The notes below the pieces were generated by a model. The model saw only the letters and a list, made by a program, of their open reading frames with translations. It was not told the origin of the DNA and did no database searches. Below, piece by piece: positions 15,526 through 23,291 of a stretch of DNA of 64,000 nucleotides. The DNA comes from Brevundimonas subvibrioides. GTDB taxonomy: Bacteria; Pseudomonadota; Alphaproteobacteria; Caulobacterales; Caulobacteraceae. The translations under genes were made by a program, and so were the position numbers. Position 1 is the first letter of the stretch, and each line of letters opens with the position of its first letter. Location: assembly GCA_002280475.1 (NCBI GenBank), contig NCEB01000008.1, forward strand, positions 1 through 64,000, given 5' to 3'.

Positions 15526-17406
15526 ATGGGTCCGCGGCTGATCGGCCTCGGCCTCGGCCTGGTTCTCGGGCTCCAGGCCGCGACCCAGCTGGTCGGCTGG
15601 ACCTATGGCCATGCTCCCGTCCTGGGCCCCCGGATGTCGATCGCACGCGGGGGCGCGCTCTATCCGCCCTGGGCGCTCCTGGACTGGCGGACCCGGTTCG
15701 GGGCCGAGATCGCGCCGGGGATGACGCGGTCGGCGCCGCTGGTGCTCCTGGGCGCGGTCCTGGGGCTGGGCGCCGGTGTCCTGATCGAGGGCGACGGGCG
15801 GCTCCGGCGCATCCGGGGCTGGGGCGGGCCGGCGGAGGCCCGGGCGGCGGGCCTGTTCGCCCGGGGCGGGGCGGTGATCGGGGTCCTGCGCGGCAGGCTG
15901 CTGGCGACCGCCGACCTGCGGCCGACCCTGGTGACGGGCGGGACCCGCAGCGGCAAGGGGCGCGGTCATGTGGTGCCGACCCTGCTGTCGTGGGGCGGGA
16001 GCGTCCTGGTTCATGATCCCAAACGCGAATTGTGGACCATAACCGCCGGATGGCGCTCGACCTTTTCCCATACCCTGTATCTCGACCCTCGCGATCCGGC
16101 TTCGGCTCGCTGGAACCCCTTGGCCGAGATCCGACCCGGACCCGGCGAACTGGCCCAGGTCCAGCGGCTGGTCGCCATCCTCGCCGACCCCGGCGGGGCC
16201 CGCGACGACGAGGCGATCTGGGACAAGGCCGCGTCCGAGATCCTCGAGGCCGTGATCCTGCACGTCCTCCATACCGCGCCGGACGCCGACAAGACCCTCC
16301 TTGCGGTCCGCGCCATGCTGGCCGACCTCGACGCCTCCGCCGACATCATGCGCAAGGCGCTGCATCGGGCCGATGCCCAGGGCCGGCCCGAGACCCATCC
16401 CTTCATCAAGGCGGCCGTCACCGGTTACGCGGCCATGCACGACCGGTTCCGGACCTCGGTCCAGGGCACGGCCCGGTCCTATCTCAAATGGCTGGCGGGC
16501 GAGGACCTGGAACGGGTGCTGTCCGGCTCCGACTTGGCCCTGGGCGACCTCATGTGCGCCGACCGACCTGTCTCCCTCTATGTCCAGGCCGCCCCGGCCG
16601 ACGCCGTGGCGTTGCGCCCCCTGATGCGGCTGTTCTTCTACGCGGCGGCCCAGGCCCTGACCGCCCACGCCGATCGCGACGTCGCCGGCCGGGCCAAGCG
16701 GCACAGGCTGCTGATGGTGATGGACGAGTTCCCGCTGCTCGGAAGGCTGGCCTTCTTCGAGAAGTCCCTGAGGCTGATGAGCGGCTATGGCATCAAGCCC
16801 ATGCTGGTGGCCCAGTCCCTCAACGACATCGTCGAGACCTATGGACCGCACAATACCCTGCTCGACAATTGTCACGTCTTCACTGCCTTCTCCGCCCTCG
16901 ATCCTCTCACCCAGGACAAGGTCTCCAAGCTCACCGGCACGGTCGGGGAGGCGCGGGTCAGCCGGAGCGGTCCGGCGGGCCTCGGCGCGGGTCGGGCCTC
17001 GGTTTCGCGCAGCGAGGTGGACCGACCCCTGCTCGAGCCGGGAGAGGTGCGGTCCCTGCCGGATCATCGCCAGATCGTCTTCGCCGCGGGCCGCCGGCCG
17101 CTTCTCTCCGACAAGCTGAAATACGACCGGCGCGAGCCGTTCCGGACCCGGGCGGCGGTCCCGGCGCCCGAGCAGGCCGCCCGGCCGGACACGCCGGGAC
17201 CGGGGCCGCATCCCTGGGCCGGGCGGCGGGCCCTTGGACAGGACGCCGAGGCCAGCCTGCCCCTGTTCAAGGAGGTGGCGGCGGTCCTGGACGAGAAGAA
17301 GGTCGCCCGCAAGGTGGCAGAGATCTTCGGGAGGGTCACCGAGGAGATGGCCGCGCAAGAGGCCGTCCTCGATCAGCTGCAAGGAGCTCCCCATGCCAAG
17401 GACTAG
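15526..17406 (+). CDS. traG: VirD4/TraG-type conjugative coupling protein
   Basis: Type IV coupling protein of 626 residues: two N-terminal hydrophobic segments (about 5-25 and 68-88), then an ATPase with Walker A (GGTRSGKGRG near 140-150), Walker B-like (LLMVMDEFPLLG), and the downstream QSLND and LTGT motifs typical of TraG. It would link the relaxosome to the mating channel at the inner membrane. The C-terminus is long and Pro/Arg-rich. It overlaps the next small gene by 14 nt. The family usually precedes a full trbBCDEJLFGI operon, which is missing here after trbB. Confidence 0.93.
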   Translation: MGPRLIGLGLGLVLGLQAATQLVGWTYGHAPVLGPRMSIARGGALYPPWALLDWRTRFGAEIAPGMTRSAPLVLLGAVLGLGAGVLIEGDGRLRRIRGWGGPAEARAAGLFARGGAVIGVLRGRLLATADLRPTLVTGGTRSGKGRGHVVPTLLSWGGSVLVHDPKRELWTITAGWRSTFSHTLYLDPRDPASARWNPLAEIRPGPGELAQVQRLVAILADPGGARDDEAIWDKAASEILEAVILHVLHTAPDADKTLLAVRAMLADLDASADIMRKALHRADAQGRPETHPFIKAAVTGYAAMHDRFRTSVQGTARSYLKWLAGEDLERVLSGSDLALGDLMCADRPVSLYVQAAPADAVALRPLMRLFFYAAAQALTAHADRDVAGRAKRHRLLMVMDEFPLLGRLAFFEKSLRLMSGYGIKPMLVAQSLNDIVETYGPHNTLLDNCHVFTAFSALDPLTQDKVSKLTGTVGEARVSRSGPAGLGAGRASVSRSEVDRPLLEPGEVRSLPDHRQIVFAAGRRPLLSDKLKYDRREPFRTRAAVPAPEQAARPDTPGPGPHPWAGRRALGQDAEASLPLFKEVAAVLDEKKVARKVAEIFGRVTEEMAAQEAVLDQLQGAPHAKD

Positions 17407-17839
17407 CCTCAAGGCCCAGCGCGTCCAGGTCTATCTGACCGACGCCAGGATCGCCGCCGCCCTCGCCCGCGAGGCCCGCGCGGGCCGGATACCGGTCAGC
17501 CAGGCCGCCGGCCGCGCCATCGCCCGGGGTCTGCAGAGCTCGCCCCGGGCCGACCCCGATGACCGGCTGCTGAAGCTCGAGCTCGGTCTGCGCGACCATA
17601 TGCGGGCCATGGGCCGCGACATGCAGATCGTCCAGGAGCTGGTGGTCGAACTGGCCCGGGCCTTCTTCCTGCGCCTGCCCGACGTCATCGCCGACGACGA
17701 TCCGACGCTCAAGGCCTCGGTGGAGATCCGTATCGAGCGGTTGCTGGACGCCACGGCCGCGCGGATCGTGGCGGGCCGGTCGCGCGAGGCCGTGAGCCGG
17801 GCCCAGGACGCCCTGGGACCCCGGACCCTGGGCGGATGA
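17393..17839 (+). CDS. Small transfer-operon protein (CopG/RHH-like)
   Basis: Protein of 148 residues between traG and trbB, the position usually taken by a ribbon-helix-helix-like accessory protein. The N-terminus (LKAQRVQVYLTDARIAAALAREARAGRIPVSQAAGRAIARGL) fits a short strand plus two helices; the rest is helical. It starts inside the 3' end of traG and its stop overlaps the trbB start (ATGA). DNA-binding or operon control is inferred from position. Confidence 0.75.
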   Translation: MPRTSLKAQRVQVYLTDARIAAALAREARAGRIPVSQAAGRAIARGLQSSPRADPDDRLLKLELGLRDHMRAMGRDMQIVQELVVELARAFFLRLPDVIADDDPTLKASVEIRIERLLDATAARIVAGRSREAVSRAQDALGPRTLGG

Positions 17840-18879
17840 GGCCCCACCCGATCGCCGTCGAACGGCGTCTCGAGGCCCTGCGCCACGCCCTGGGTCCCGT
17901 GATTCTGTCAGCGCTGGCCGACCCCGAGGTGGTCGAGATCCTGGCCAATCCGTGCGGCCGGCTGGTGGTCGATCGCCTGGGCCAGGGGCGCCAAGACACC
18001 GGCGCGGTTCTGGGACCCGAGGCGCGCGAGCGGGTGATCCGGCTGATCGCCGACCATGTGGGCGAGACGATCGTTCGCGAGGACCCGCGGCTTTCGGGCG
18101 TCCTGCCCGGCACGGGCGAGCGGTTCCAGGGTCTGATGCCGCCGGTGGCCTTCGCCGCCACCTTCTCCATCCGCAAGCGGGCTTCGATCCTCTGGGGTCT
18201 CGACGACTATGTCCGCGACGGGGTGATGACCCCCGACCAGGCGTCGGTCCTGCGTGACGCCGTCGTCGAACGGCGCAACATCCTGGTCTCGGGCGGGACG
18301 GGATCGGGCAAGACCACCCTGGCCAACGCCCTGCTGGCCGAACCGGGCTTCGCCGGGGACCGGGTCTTCCTGATCGAGGACACCCCGGAACTGCAGTGTT
18401 CGGCCTGGGACACGGTCCCGGTCCTGACGCGCCGGTCCCCCGCGGCGATCGGGGTGGCGGACCTGGTGCGCGACGCGCTCCGCATGCGCCCCGACCGCAT
18501 CGTGATCGGGGAGATGCGCGACGGAGCCGCCGCGCTGGAGACCCTGAAGGCCTGGAACACCGGCCATCCCGGCGGGCTGTCGACCCTCCACGCCAATGCC
18601 GGCGAGGCCGTGCCCCGCCGCCTTGAGGACCTGATCGGGGAGGTGTCGGCCCGTCCGTCGCCGCGCATGATCGGCGAGGCGATCGACCGGATCGTCCACA
18701 TCGCCCGCGGGCGCGCAGGCCGTCGCGTCGAGGGCGATGAGACGGATCCGGGGGCGGAGACGCCGCGGTCCGCCGCCAGGCGCGGGATGGACCCCACGCC
18801 CTGTCCGTCAGGCGGTTCTGCGAACCTCGCGCCATCAGCCGAACCCCCTTCCATGACGAGGTCAAGGCCGGCCGGCTGA
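17836..18879 (+). CDS. trbB: P-type conjugative transfer ATPase TrbB, C-terminus altered
   Basis: VirB11-type secretion ATPase. Walker A (VSGGTGSGKTTLANALL), the Asp box (FLIEDTPELQC), Walker B (IVIGEMRDGAAALETLKAWNTGHPGG) and the His box (STLHANAGEAVPRRLEDLI) are all in place. The family-like sequence runs to about 18,725 (IVHIARGRAGRRVEG), after which the frame enters unrelated Pro/Ser/Arg-rich sequence and ends at 18,879. The normal short C-terminal end and the following trbC-trbI genes are missing; the DNA instead carries the 3' part of a small HTH gene. The ATPase core may still fold, but it has no channel partners in this window. Confidence 0.88.
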   Translation: MRPHPIAVERRLEALRHALGPVILSALADPEVVEILANPCGRLVVDRLGQGRQDTGAVLGPEARERVIRLIADHVGETIVREDPRLSGVLPGTGERFQGLMPPVAFAATFSIRKRASILWGLDDYVRDGVMTPDQASVLRDAVVERRNILVSGGTGSGKTTLANALLAEPGFAGDRVFLIEDTPELQCSAWDTVPVLTRRSPAAIGVADLVRDALRMRPDRIVIGEMRDGAAALETLKAWNTGHPGGLSTLHANAGEAVPRRLEDLIGEVSARPSPRMIGEAIDRIVHIARGRAGRRVEGDETDPGAETPRSAARRGMDPTPCPSGGSANLAPSAEPPSMTRSRPAG

Positions 18880-18974
18880 AGACCCGCAAGGTGCGCGACC
18901 GGACCCTGATCCTGCGCGAGGACGCCGACGACTGGCGACGGCGCCTGCCAAGGGCGCAGGACCTACGCGCCTGA
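18801..18974 (+). pseudogene. 3' remnant of a small HTH (excisionase/AlpA-like) gene
   Basis: In a frame different from trbB the DNA encodes LSVRRFCEPRAISRTPFHDE followed by VKAGRLKTRKVRDRTLILRE and DADDWRRRLPRAQDLRA, then stops at 18972-18974. This is the pattern of short MerR/excisionase-like DNA-binding proteins (FC...SR..F...VKAGRL...K.G.RTLI...D...W). No ATG/GTG/TTG with a ribosome site precedes it, and the frame is closed by TGA at 18738-18740, so it looks like a 5'-truncated gene joined to the end of trbB. Confidence 0.65.
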
Positions 18975-18991
18975 ACTCACGCCGTGCCGTT

Positions 18992-20239
18992 TCAGAGCGC
19001 CAGCGCCCGGGCGAGGTCCCCATGATCGAAGGCGCTCTGCATTCGCTGGATCTCCGCCGGCCTTGCCCCGCGGGCGGCGGCGGCCTCGCGCCAGGCGGCG
19101 GTGACCTCGGCCACGGCGCGGACGATGGCGCGGGCTTCGGAGGCGGAGAGGTTGAAGTAGCCGGCCACCTCGAGCGCCAGGCCAAGGTCGCAGTCGTAGT
19201 GGTCCGGATCGATGCCCGTGGCGAGGATGCGCTGGCGCACGTCGGTCGGCGTGGGATTGACGTCATAGACCGGCGACAGCCGCCAGCCGGCCTTGCCGGC
19301 CCACAGGAAGCCATGGTTGCGCAGGTGGTCGTCGACGTTGGAGACCAGCACGTTGAACACCATGCGCCGGTAGAGTTCGGCGGCGTCGGCGTCGACGTCG
19401 GCGCCGACGCGGGCCAGTTCGTCCATCAGCTCCGGGTAGCTGGACTGCTGTCCGTCGCGCAGGCCCATCAGGGACAGGGCCGAGAGGAAGGGAATGCGCC
19501 GCCCGCCCTCGCGGTCGAAACGATGCGACAGCAACACCGGCTTGCCGCCGGCGACGACCAGGTCGTGGGCGGCGCTGCGGACGCCGGCCCGGCCCGCCAG
19601 GTCGAGCGCCACCGCCTCCCAGGTCTCGAGGCTGTAGTCGTCCGTCTCCTTGGGGAATTTGGCGATCGACAGGCGGCCATGCTGGTCGATCACCGAGGCC
19701 TTGGGCCGGGCGCCGCCGAGCGACGAGCCCGGGGCGAAGATCATCTGCAGATCCTCCTCGCTTTCCTCGTCGCGGTCGATCCGTTCGGTGATCTGCAGCA
19801 GCCGGCCCAGCTCCAGGGCGCCGGGCACACCCTGTCCGCGTTCGCTGAGAAAGGCCTCGCCGCCGTCGAGGCGAAAGCGCAGGGCCCCCAGGCGCGAGAC
19901 GTCGGAGACGCCGAGGAGATAATCGACGTCCTGCAAGGTGCGCACCGGCCGATGCTCGCGCTGGGCCGCCTTGCGTTCGGCGCGCTGCATCAGCCGCCTG
20001 CCCCAGGTGTCAGGCGCCGAGTCGCCGATCGAGCCGAACAGGGGGGCGCCATTCGCCGGGGCGAAGGCGCCGCGGGTCAGCTGCAGCGCCGGCTCCAGCG
20101 AGAAGCGGCCCTCGTGAGCCAGCCAGTCGGGATGATATTCGAAGGTGACCGTCTCCTGCCCGCGGCCGGGCCGCCGCCGCAGGGCTCCGACGCGAAGCGT
20201 CCGGCCCTCCAGGTCGATGTGGACCTCGACGTCGGTCAT
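18992..20239 (-). CDS. hipA: HipA-type Ser/Thr kinase toxin
   Basis: HipA-family protein of 415 residues. The N-terminal subdomain is followed by SSLGGARPKASV (the P-loop/autophosphorylation-type segment), the catalytic loop NVLVSNVDDHLRNHGFL and the metal-binding segment LSPVYDVNPTP. Family members phosphorylate targets such as glutamyl-tRNA synthetase and cause growth arrest or persistence; the target here is unknown. Its start overlaps the stop of the upstream XRE gene by 4 nt, the usual antitoxin-toxin coupling. Length is normal and motifs are intact. Confidence 0.9.
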   Translation of the reverse strand: MTDVEVHIDLEGRTLRVGALRRRPGRGQETVTFEYHPDWLAHEGRFSLEPALQLTRGAFAPANGAPLFGSIGDSAPDTWGRRLMQRAERKAAQREHRPVRTLQDVDYLLGVSDVSRLGALRFRLDGGEAFLSERGQGVPGALELGRLLQITERIDRDEESEEDLQMIFAPGSSLGGARPKASVIDQHGRLSIAKFPKETDDYSLETWEAVALDLAGRAGVRSAAHDLVVAGGKPVLLSHRFDREGGRRIPFLSALSLMGLRDGQQSSYPELMDELARVGADVDADAAELYRRMVFNVLVSNVDDHLRNHGFLWAGKAGWRLSPVYDVNPTPTDVRQRILATGIDPDHYDCDLGLALEVAGYFNLSASEARAIVRAVAEVTAAWREAAAARGARPAEIQRMQSAFDHGDLARALAL

Positions 20240-20565
20240 GACGCGGCGCCGGTCACGCGCGGCAGCCGGGCGCGCCGGGGCAGGGCGCCGGCGGCGAGAT
20301 CGAGGCCGGTTTCGTCGCGGCTGGGATCGGCCAGGTCGGCCAGTCCGTCGAGCAGGCCGAGCGCCTGCAGGACGGCGGCGTAGATGCCGACGCCGACGCC
20401 GGGATCGCCGGCCTCGATGCGCTGCAGGGTCGGCCGGCTGGTGAAGGCGCGGGCGGCCACCACGCTGGCGGGCAGGGCGCGACGCAACCGCGCCGCCTTG
20501 ATGTCGGCACCGAGCTTCTTCAGGCTGCGGCGGACCGCATGGGAGACATGGTGGGGCGTCGGCAT
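20236..20565 (-). CDS. hipB: HipB-type XRE antitoxin
   Basis: Helix-turn-helix protein of 109 residues: VRRSLKKLGADIKAARLRRALPASVVAARAFTSRPTLQRIEAGDPGVGVGIYAAVLQALGL is an XRE-type domain, with a short C-terminal tail. It should bind its own promoter and neutralise the coupled HipA kinase. The ATG at 20565 has AAAGAGATGG upstream; the frame could extend to 20604 but without a ribosome site. The pair lies in the element next to the trb truncation, consistent with an addiction module. Confidence 0.85.
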   Translation of the reverse strand: MPTPHHVSHAVRRSLKKLGADIKAARLRRALPASVVAARAFTSRPTLQRIEAGDPGVGVGIYAAVLQALGLLDGLADLADPSRDETGLDLAAGALPRRARLPRVTGAAS

Positions 20566-20731
20566 GTAACCATCTCTTTGCGGTAAGACCGGTTTATGTA
20601 ACACGAAGTTGACATCGTGTCAGCCGGTTCCTGGGACACCCTCAAACCCGTCGGAGACCGGCCGCGGCCGTCCGGGACCGCACGCGACCTCGCCGGCTTG
20701 CCTCGCCCCCTCTTCGACTACCACCACCGTC

Positions 20732-20846
20732 ATGAGCAGTGTCGCCGCCGCTCTCGCCGCCGCCTTCCTCCTGTCCAGCTGCGTGGGCGCCGGCGCCCCG
20801 CCGCAGGTGCGGGGGCCGCTCAAGATCGCGGCCTGGAATCTCGGGC
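20732..20846 (+). pseudogene. 5' remnant of an endonuclease/exonuclease/phosphatase lipoprotein gene
   Basis: The frame from ATG 20732 encodes a lipoprotein signal (MSSVAAALAAAFLLSSC) then APPQVRGPLKIAAWNL, and LKIAxWNLE is the typical first strand of the EEP nuclease fold. The sequence then changes to IS-type DNA and stops at 20879. Only the first 38 or so codons remain, so the gene is truncated by insertion. Confidence 0.65.
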
Positions 20847-21016
20847 CTGTACCCAATCTTGAGTTGATCTGTCGGTTGTGAACCACGCTTCTGAGGAGGC
20901 TTGGATCATGGCGGATCATTTCTGGTTGTCGGACGCGCAGTGGGCGGTGATCGAGCCCCACATTCCCAAGGTCTACACGGGTAAGCGGCGTATGGATGAT
21001 CGCCGGGTGATCTCCG
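20847..21016 (+). mobile_element. Truncated IS5-family insertion sequence
   Basis: The ATG at 20908 (after GAGGAGG) begins MADHFWLSDAQWAVIEPHIP then KVYTGKRRMDDRRVISG, the N-terminus of an IS5-family DDE transposase. Homology stops after about 36 codons at roughly 21,016, where a G-run and unrelated sequence begin. The catalytic part and right end are gone. The left end appears to lie near 20,847, directly inside the EEP gene remnant. Confidence 0.8.
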
Positions 21017-21037
21017 GGGGGGCAGAAATGACATCAT

Positions 21038-21077
21038 CGTCGCGATTATCGGGCCGGCCGGCCCGATAATCGCGACG
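21038..21077. repeat. Perfect 40-bp palindrome
   Basis: Two 20-nt arms, CGTCGCGATTATCGGGCCGG and its exact reverse complement, abut with no spacer. It lies 22 nt past the truncated transposase homology and 66 nt from the end of an XRE gene transcribed toward it. Possible meanings include a strong terminator, back-to-back inverted ends left by an element, or a site for a dimeric protein or recombinase. Confidence 0.97.
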
Positions 21078-21142
21078 CTTGTATCGCTTGAGTTGTCGCC
21101 AAAAAGGACGCGAGCTCGCGACCGGACCGCCGAGCCCCGGCC

Positions 21143-21532
21143 TCACGGGCGCGAGAGTTCCTTGGCGAGGTTGACGAGCAGGACGCGCCTCTCGGGAGAC
21201 AGGCTCTCGAAGGCCCGCATCAGATCGACCGCGGCCCGGGACCGGATGGGGGGCGCGGCCTCCTTATCATCAGAGAGCTCGGCGGCCCCGAACAGCTTCT
21301 GGGGCGACAGGCCGAGTTCGGAGAACAGGACCGGATAGGCGGAGGCCGGCACCCGGTTCGCGCCGCTCTCGTATTTCTGAACCTGCTGGAAGGTCACGCC
21401 GAGAAGGCGGCCCAGGTCGGACTGCGTCAGACCGGCGCGCAGCCGGGCCTCGCGAAGCAGGGCGCCGACACCATGATCGAACACGCCCGCCTTGCGACGG
21501 GGGCTGCCGGTGGACGTATTCTGCGGGGTCAT
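21143..21532 (-). CDS. XRE-family transcriptional regulator
   Basis: Protein of 129 residues with a standard XRE domain: VGALLREARLRAGLTQSDLGRLLGVTFQQVQKYESGANRVPAS, followed by a segment seen in alphaproteobacterial regulators of this type (LFSELGLSPQKLFG) and a helical tail. I start at the ATG 21532; an ATG at 21550 is also in frame and neither has a strong Shine-Dalgarno. It is one of several regulators clustered in the element. Target genes are unknown. Confidence 0.82.
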   Translation of the reverse strand: MTPQNTSTGSPRRKAGVFDHGVGALLREARLRAGLTQSDLGRLLGVTFQQVQKYESGANRVPASAYPVLFSELGLSPQKLFGAAELSDDKEAAPPIRSRAAVDLMRAFESLSPERRVLLVNLAKELSRP

Positions 21533-21563
21533 GGACGCAAGCCTAGCCATAAACGCGGGTTTG

Positions 21564-22007
21564 TCAGCCCCTCTGTGTCCGCGTCCAACGTGGCCAGCCG
21601 CCCGGGGCCTCTCCGGCCAGCCACCGTTCCCCCGGCCCGAGCAGCAGGGCGTAGAGACCGATGACGCCGAACAACCAGCGCGACCCCACATAGACCCGCG
21701 TATCGAGCGAGGGGTCCCCCAGCACGCTGATGTGAACCAGCATGAGCAGGAGATGGGCGGCGGCGGTGGCCAGGATCCACCAGCGATCGAAGCGCAGGCT
21801 CATCCAGATCAGGACGGCGAGCAGGACCGCGTCGTTCAGCGGAAGAGCCCACCACAGCCGCAGCGGCGCCAGCATGCCCCCGGCCACATAGTTGACCAAG
21901 AGCAGAAGGACGCCCAGCCGCTCGGGCTTGGCGCCCTTCCACCAGGCGACGGCCCAGATGACGAAGGTCGAGACGAGATAGAACAGATGAAACGACGCGC
22001 CGTCCAA
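21564..22007 (-). CDS. Small polytopic membrane protein
   Basis: Protein of 147 residues with four to five hydrophobic segments (LFYLVSTFVIWAVAWW, LGVLLLLVNYVAGGMLAPL, AVLLAVLIWMSL, ILATAAAHLLLMLVHI, LFGVIGLYALLL). No motif for transport or enzymology is visible. The start is the TTG at 22007, chosen because AAGGAGG lies 7 nt upstream; the ATG at 22133 would add a low-complexity basic tail. Function unknown. Confidence 0.7.
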   Translation of the reverse strand: MDGASFHLFYLVSTFVIWAVAWWKGAKPERLGVLLLLVNYVAGGMLAPLRLWWALPLNDAVLLAVLIWMSLRFDRWWILATAAAHLLLMLVHISVLGDPSLDTRVYVGSRWLFGVIGLYALLLGPGERWLAGEAPGGWPRWTRTQRG

Positions 22008-22042
22008 CCCTCGGCCTCCTTGTGAGCCGCAGCCGCCTGATC

Positions 22043-22393
22043 CTAGCCGACGGCCTCGAGAAAGCGTCCGGTCGGACGGGGAACCGGCTGGTCCTCGTCC
22101 GGCTTGGGCTCGAAGGGGCCGCTCATGCGCCACTCGATCCTCAGGCGTCTCGCGTCCGCCTTCATCGCATGATGGGCCTTAAGGAGCCGTGCGCGCGCCT
22201 TGACCACCGGCCCCTGGGCCTGGGTGATGGCCGTCAGCGCCTCCTGTCCGACGACCGCGGTGATCTGGTGGTCGATCCGTCCCGTGGTCAGGAAGGACGA
22301 CAGGTCGTTGAGGGCGGCCAGGGCCAGGTCGAGTTTCTGTTCGGCGTCATAGAGGCGCTGGGCCGCGCCCTGGCCGTATTCGGTTCTGTCCAT
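22043..22393 (-). CDS. Hypothetical helical protein
   Basis: Protein of 116 residues, mostly predicted helix (YDAEQKLDLALAALNDLSSFL; ARARLLKAHHAMKADARRL) with a Pro-rich C-terminus. The ATG at 22393 follows GGAGGAACC at a good distance. It lies between the membrane protein and the LuxR-like gene on the same strand. I recognise no family. Confidence 0.6.
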   Translation of the reverse strand: MDRTEYGQGAAQRLYDAEQKLDLALAALNDLSSFLTTGRIDHQITAVVGQEALTAITQAQGPVVKARARLLKAHHAMKADARRLRIEWRMSGPFEPKPDEDQPVPRPTGRFLEAVG

Positions 22394-22447
22394 GCGTCAG
22401 GGTTCCTCCGCCAAGCGGATGAGAGGGATGAAGCGCAATTCGGGGGA

Positions 22448-23059
22448 TCAGCGGGCGCGATCGATGGCCTGGGCCATGCGCTGGCTGTCGTTCATGAGAT
22501 CCAGGACCGCCTTGGTGGCCAGGGCCATCACGACAGCGAGGGCGGCGATGATGAGGAGGCGAACGAGGCCGTCTGGCGGGGGACGGTAGCCCCAACGCCG
22601 GCCTGGGCCATCAGCCAGCCCAGACACAGCAGCTCGTGCAGCAGATCCTCGGGCGACAGCTCGGACTGCCGCGCCTGGGCCTCCAGAAGCAAGGCCTCCA
22701 GCACCGTGTCGGTCCGCGATGTCGGCGACAGCCTCAGGAGCGCCGCCTCCATTTCGTCCCAGGTCCAGCGCGGAAGCTCCGCCAGCCGTCTCGCCATGCC
22801 CATCCTCCGTCTTGCCCGGCGAGACCGCCACGATCCGGCTCGGGTCCGCCATGGGGTGCTTCGGGGGGGAGGGTACGTTTCGTTCCAGAAGGGCTAGCGC
22901 CGCCTTGCGGCGATTGACCCCGAGCCGACGGCAGGCTTCGAAGATGTGCTTCTTGACGACGCTCTCGCTGATCCCGAGCGACCAGGCGATCTCCTTGTCG
23001 GTCTGGAACGCGGTGAGCCGGAGGCACTCCTCCTGACGTTCGGTGAGAGGCGAGGGCAT
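22448..23059 (-). CDS. LuxR-type HTH protein with C-terminal membrane anchor
   Basis: Protein of 203 residues: an N-terminal LuxR/FixJ-type DNA-binding domain (LTERQEECLRLTAFQTDKEIAWSLGISESVVKKHIFEACRRLGVNRRKAALALL), a long Gly/Ala-rich linker, and a C-terminal membrane span (LVRLLIIAALAVVMALATKAVL). HTH proteins with a single C-terminal anchor occur in alphaproteobacteria. The linker (about residues 88-170) overlaps, in another frame of the same strand, a sequence that looks more like real protein, so either the two genes overlap or compensating frameshifts have occurred. Confidence 0.65.
   Translation of the reverse strand: MPSPLTERQEECLRLTAFQTDKEIAWSLGISESVVKKHIFEACRRLGVNRRKAALALLERNVPSPPKHPMADPSRIVAVSPGKTEDGHGETAGGASALDLGRNGGGAPEAVADIADRHGAGGLASGGPGAAVRAVARGSAARAAVSGLADGPGRRWGYRPPPDGLVRLLIIAALAVVMALATKAVLDLMNDSQRMAQAIDRAR
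22528..22797 (-). CDS. Overlapping ORF inside the LuxR-like gene
   Basis: Frame of 89 residues nested within the LuxR-like gene. The ATG at 22797 has GGAGG 6 nt upstream. The first 65 or so residues (RRLAELPRWTWDEMEAALLR..., TVLEALLLEAQARQSELSPE...LLHELLCLGWLMAQAG) have ordinary helical protein character, while the C-terminal tail (SFASSSSPPSLS) looks like a shadow of the other frame. It could be a real coupled gene or the original reading frame of the linker region. Confidence 0.45.
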   Translation of the reverse strand: MARRLAELPRWTWDEMEAALLRLSPTSRTDTVLEALLLEAQARQSELSPEDLLHELLCLGWLMAQAGVGATVPRQTASFASSSSPPSLS

Positions 23060-23291
23060 GACGGCGCGTCCTGTTGTCCGGCAACGCTAGAGGCGTTCAG
23101 GGCAGGCCGTCCAGTCAGCTTGATCGACGGATTTGGCGGGCGAGCCGCAGGATGGTTGCGAAGCCCGCGCCCAGCGCCCTAGGGTCTTGAGGAGGAGTCC
23201 GGGAGGAGGCGATCCATGCTGGCACGACGCGACGGGCCAGCAGGCCTCACAAACGGGGCGGGGGATTCGTCCGCCCTCGTCTGGTGACCCC

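Noticed and set aside
15481..17412. Very long open frame (643 codons) on the minus strand across traG
   Set aside because: It is antisense to a clear VirD4/TraG gene with all motifs; high GC content removes stop codons from the opposite strand. Its sequence is low-complexity with no family features.
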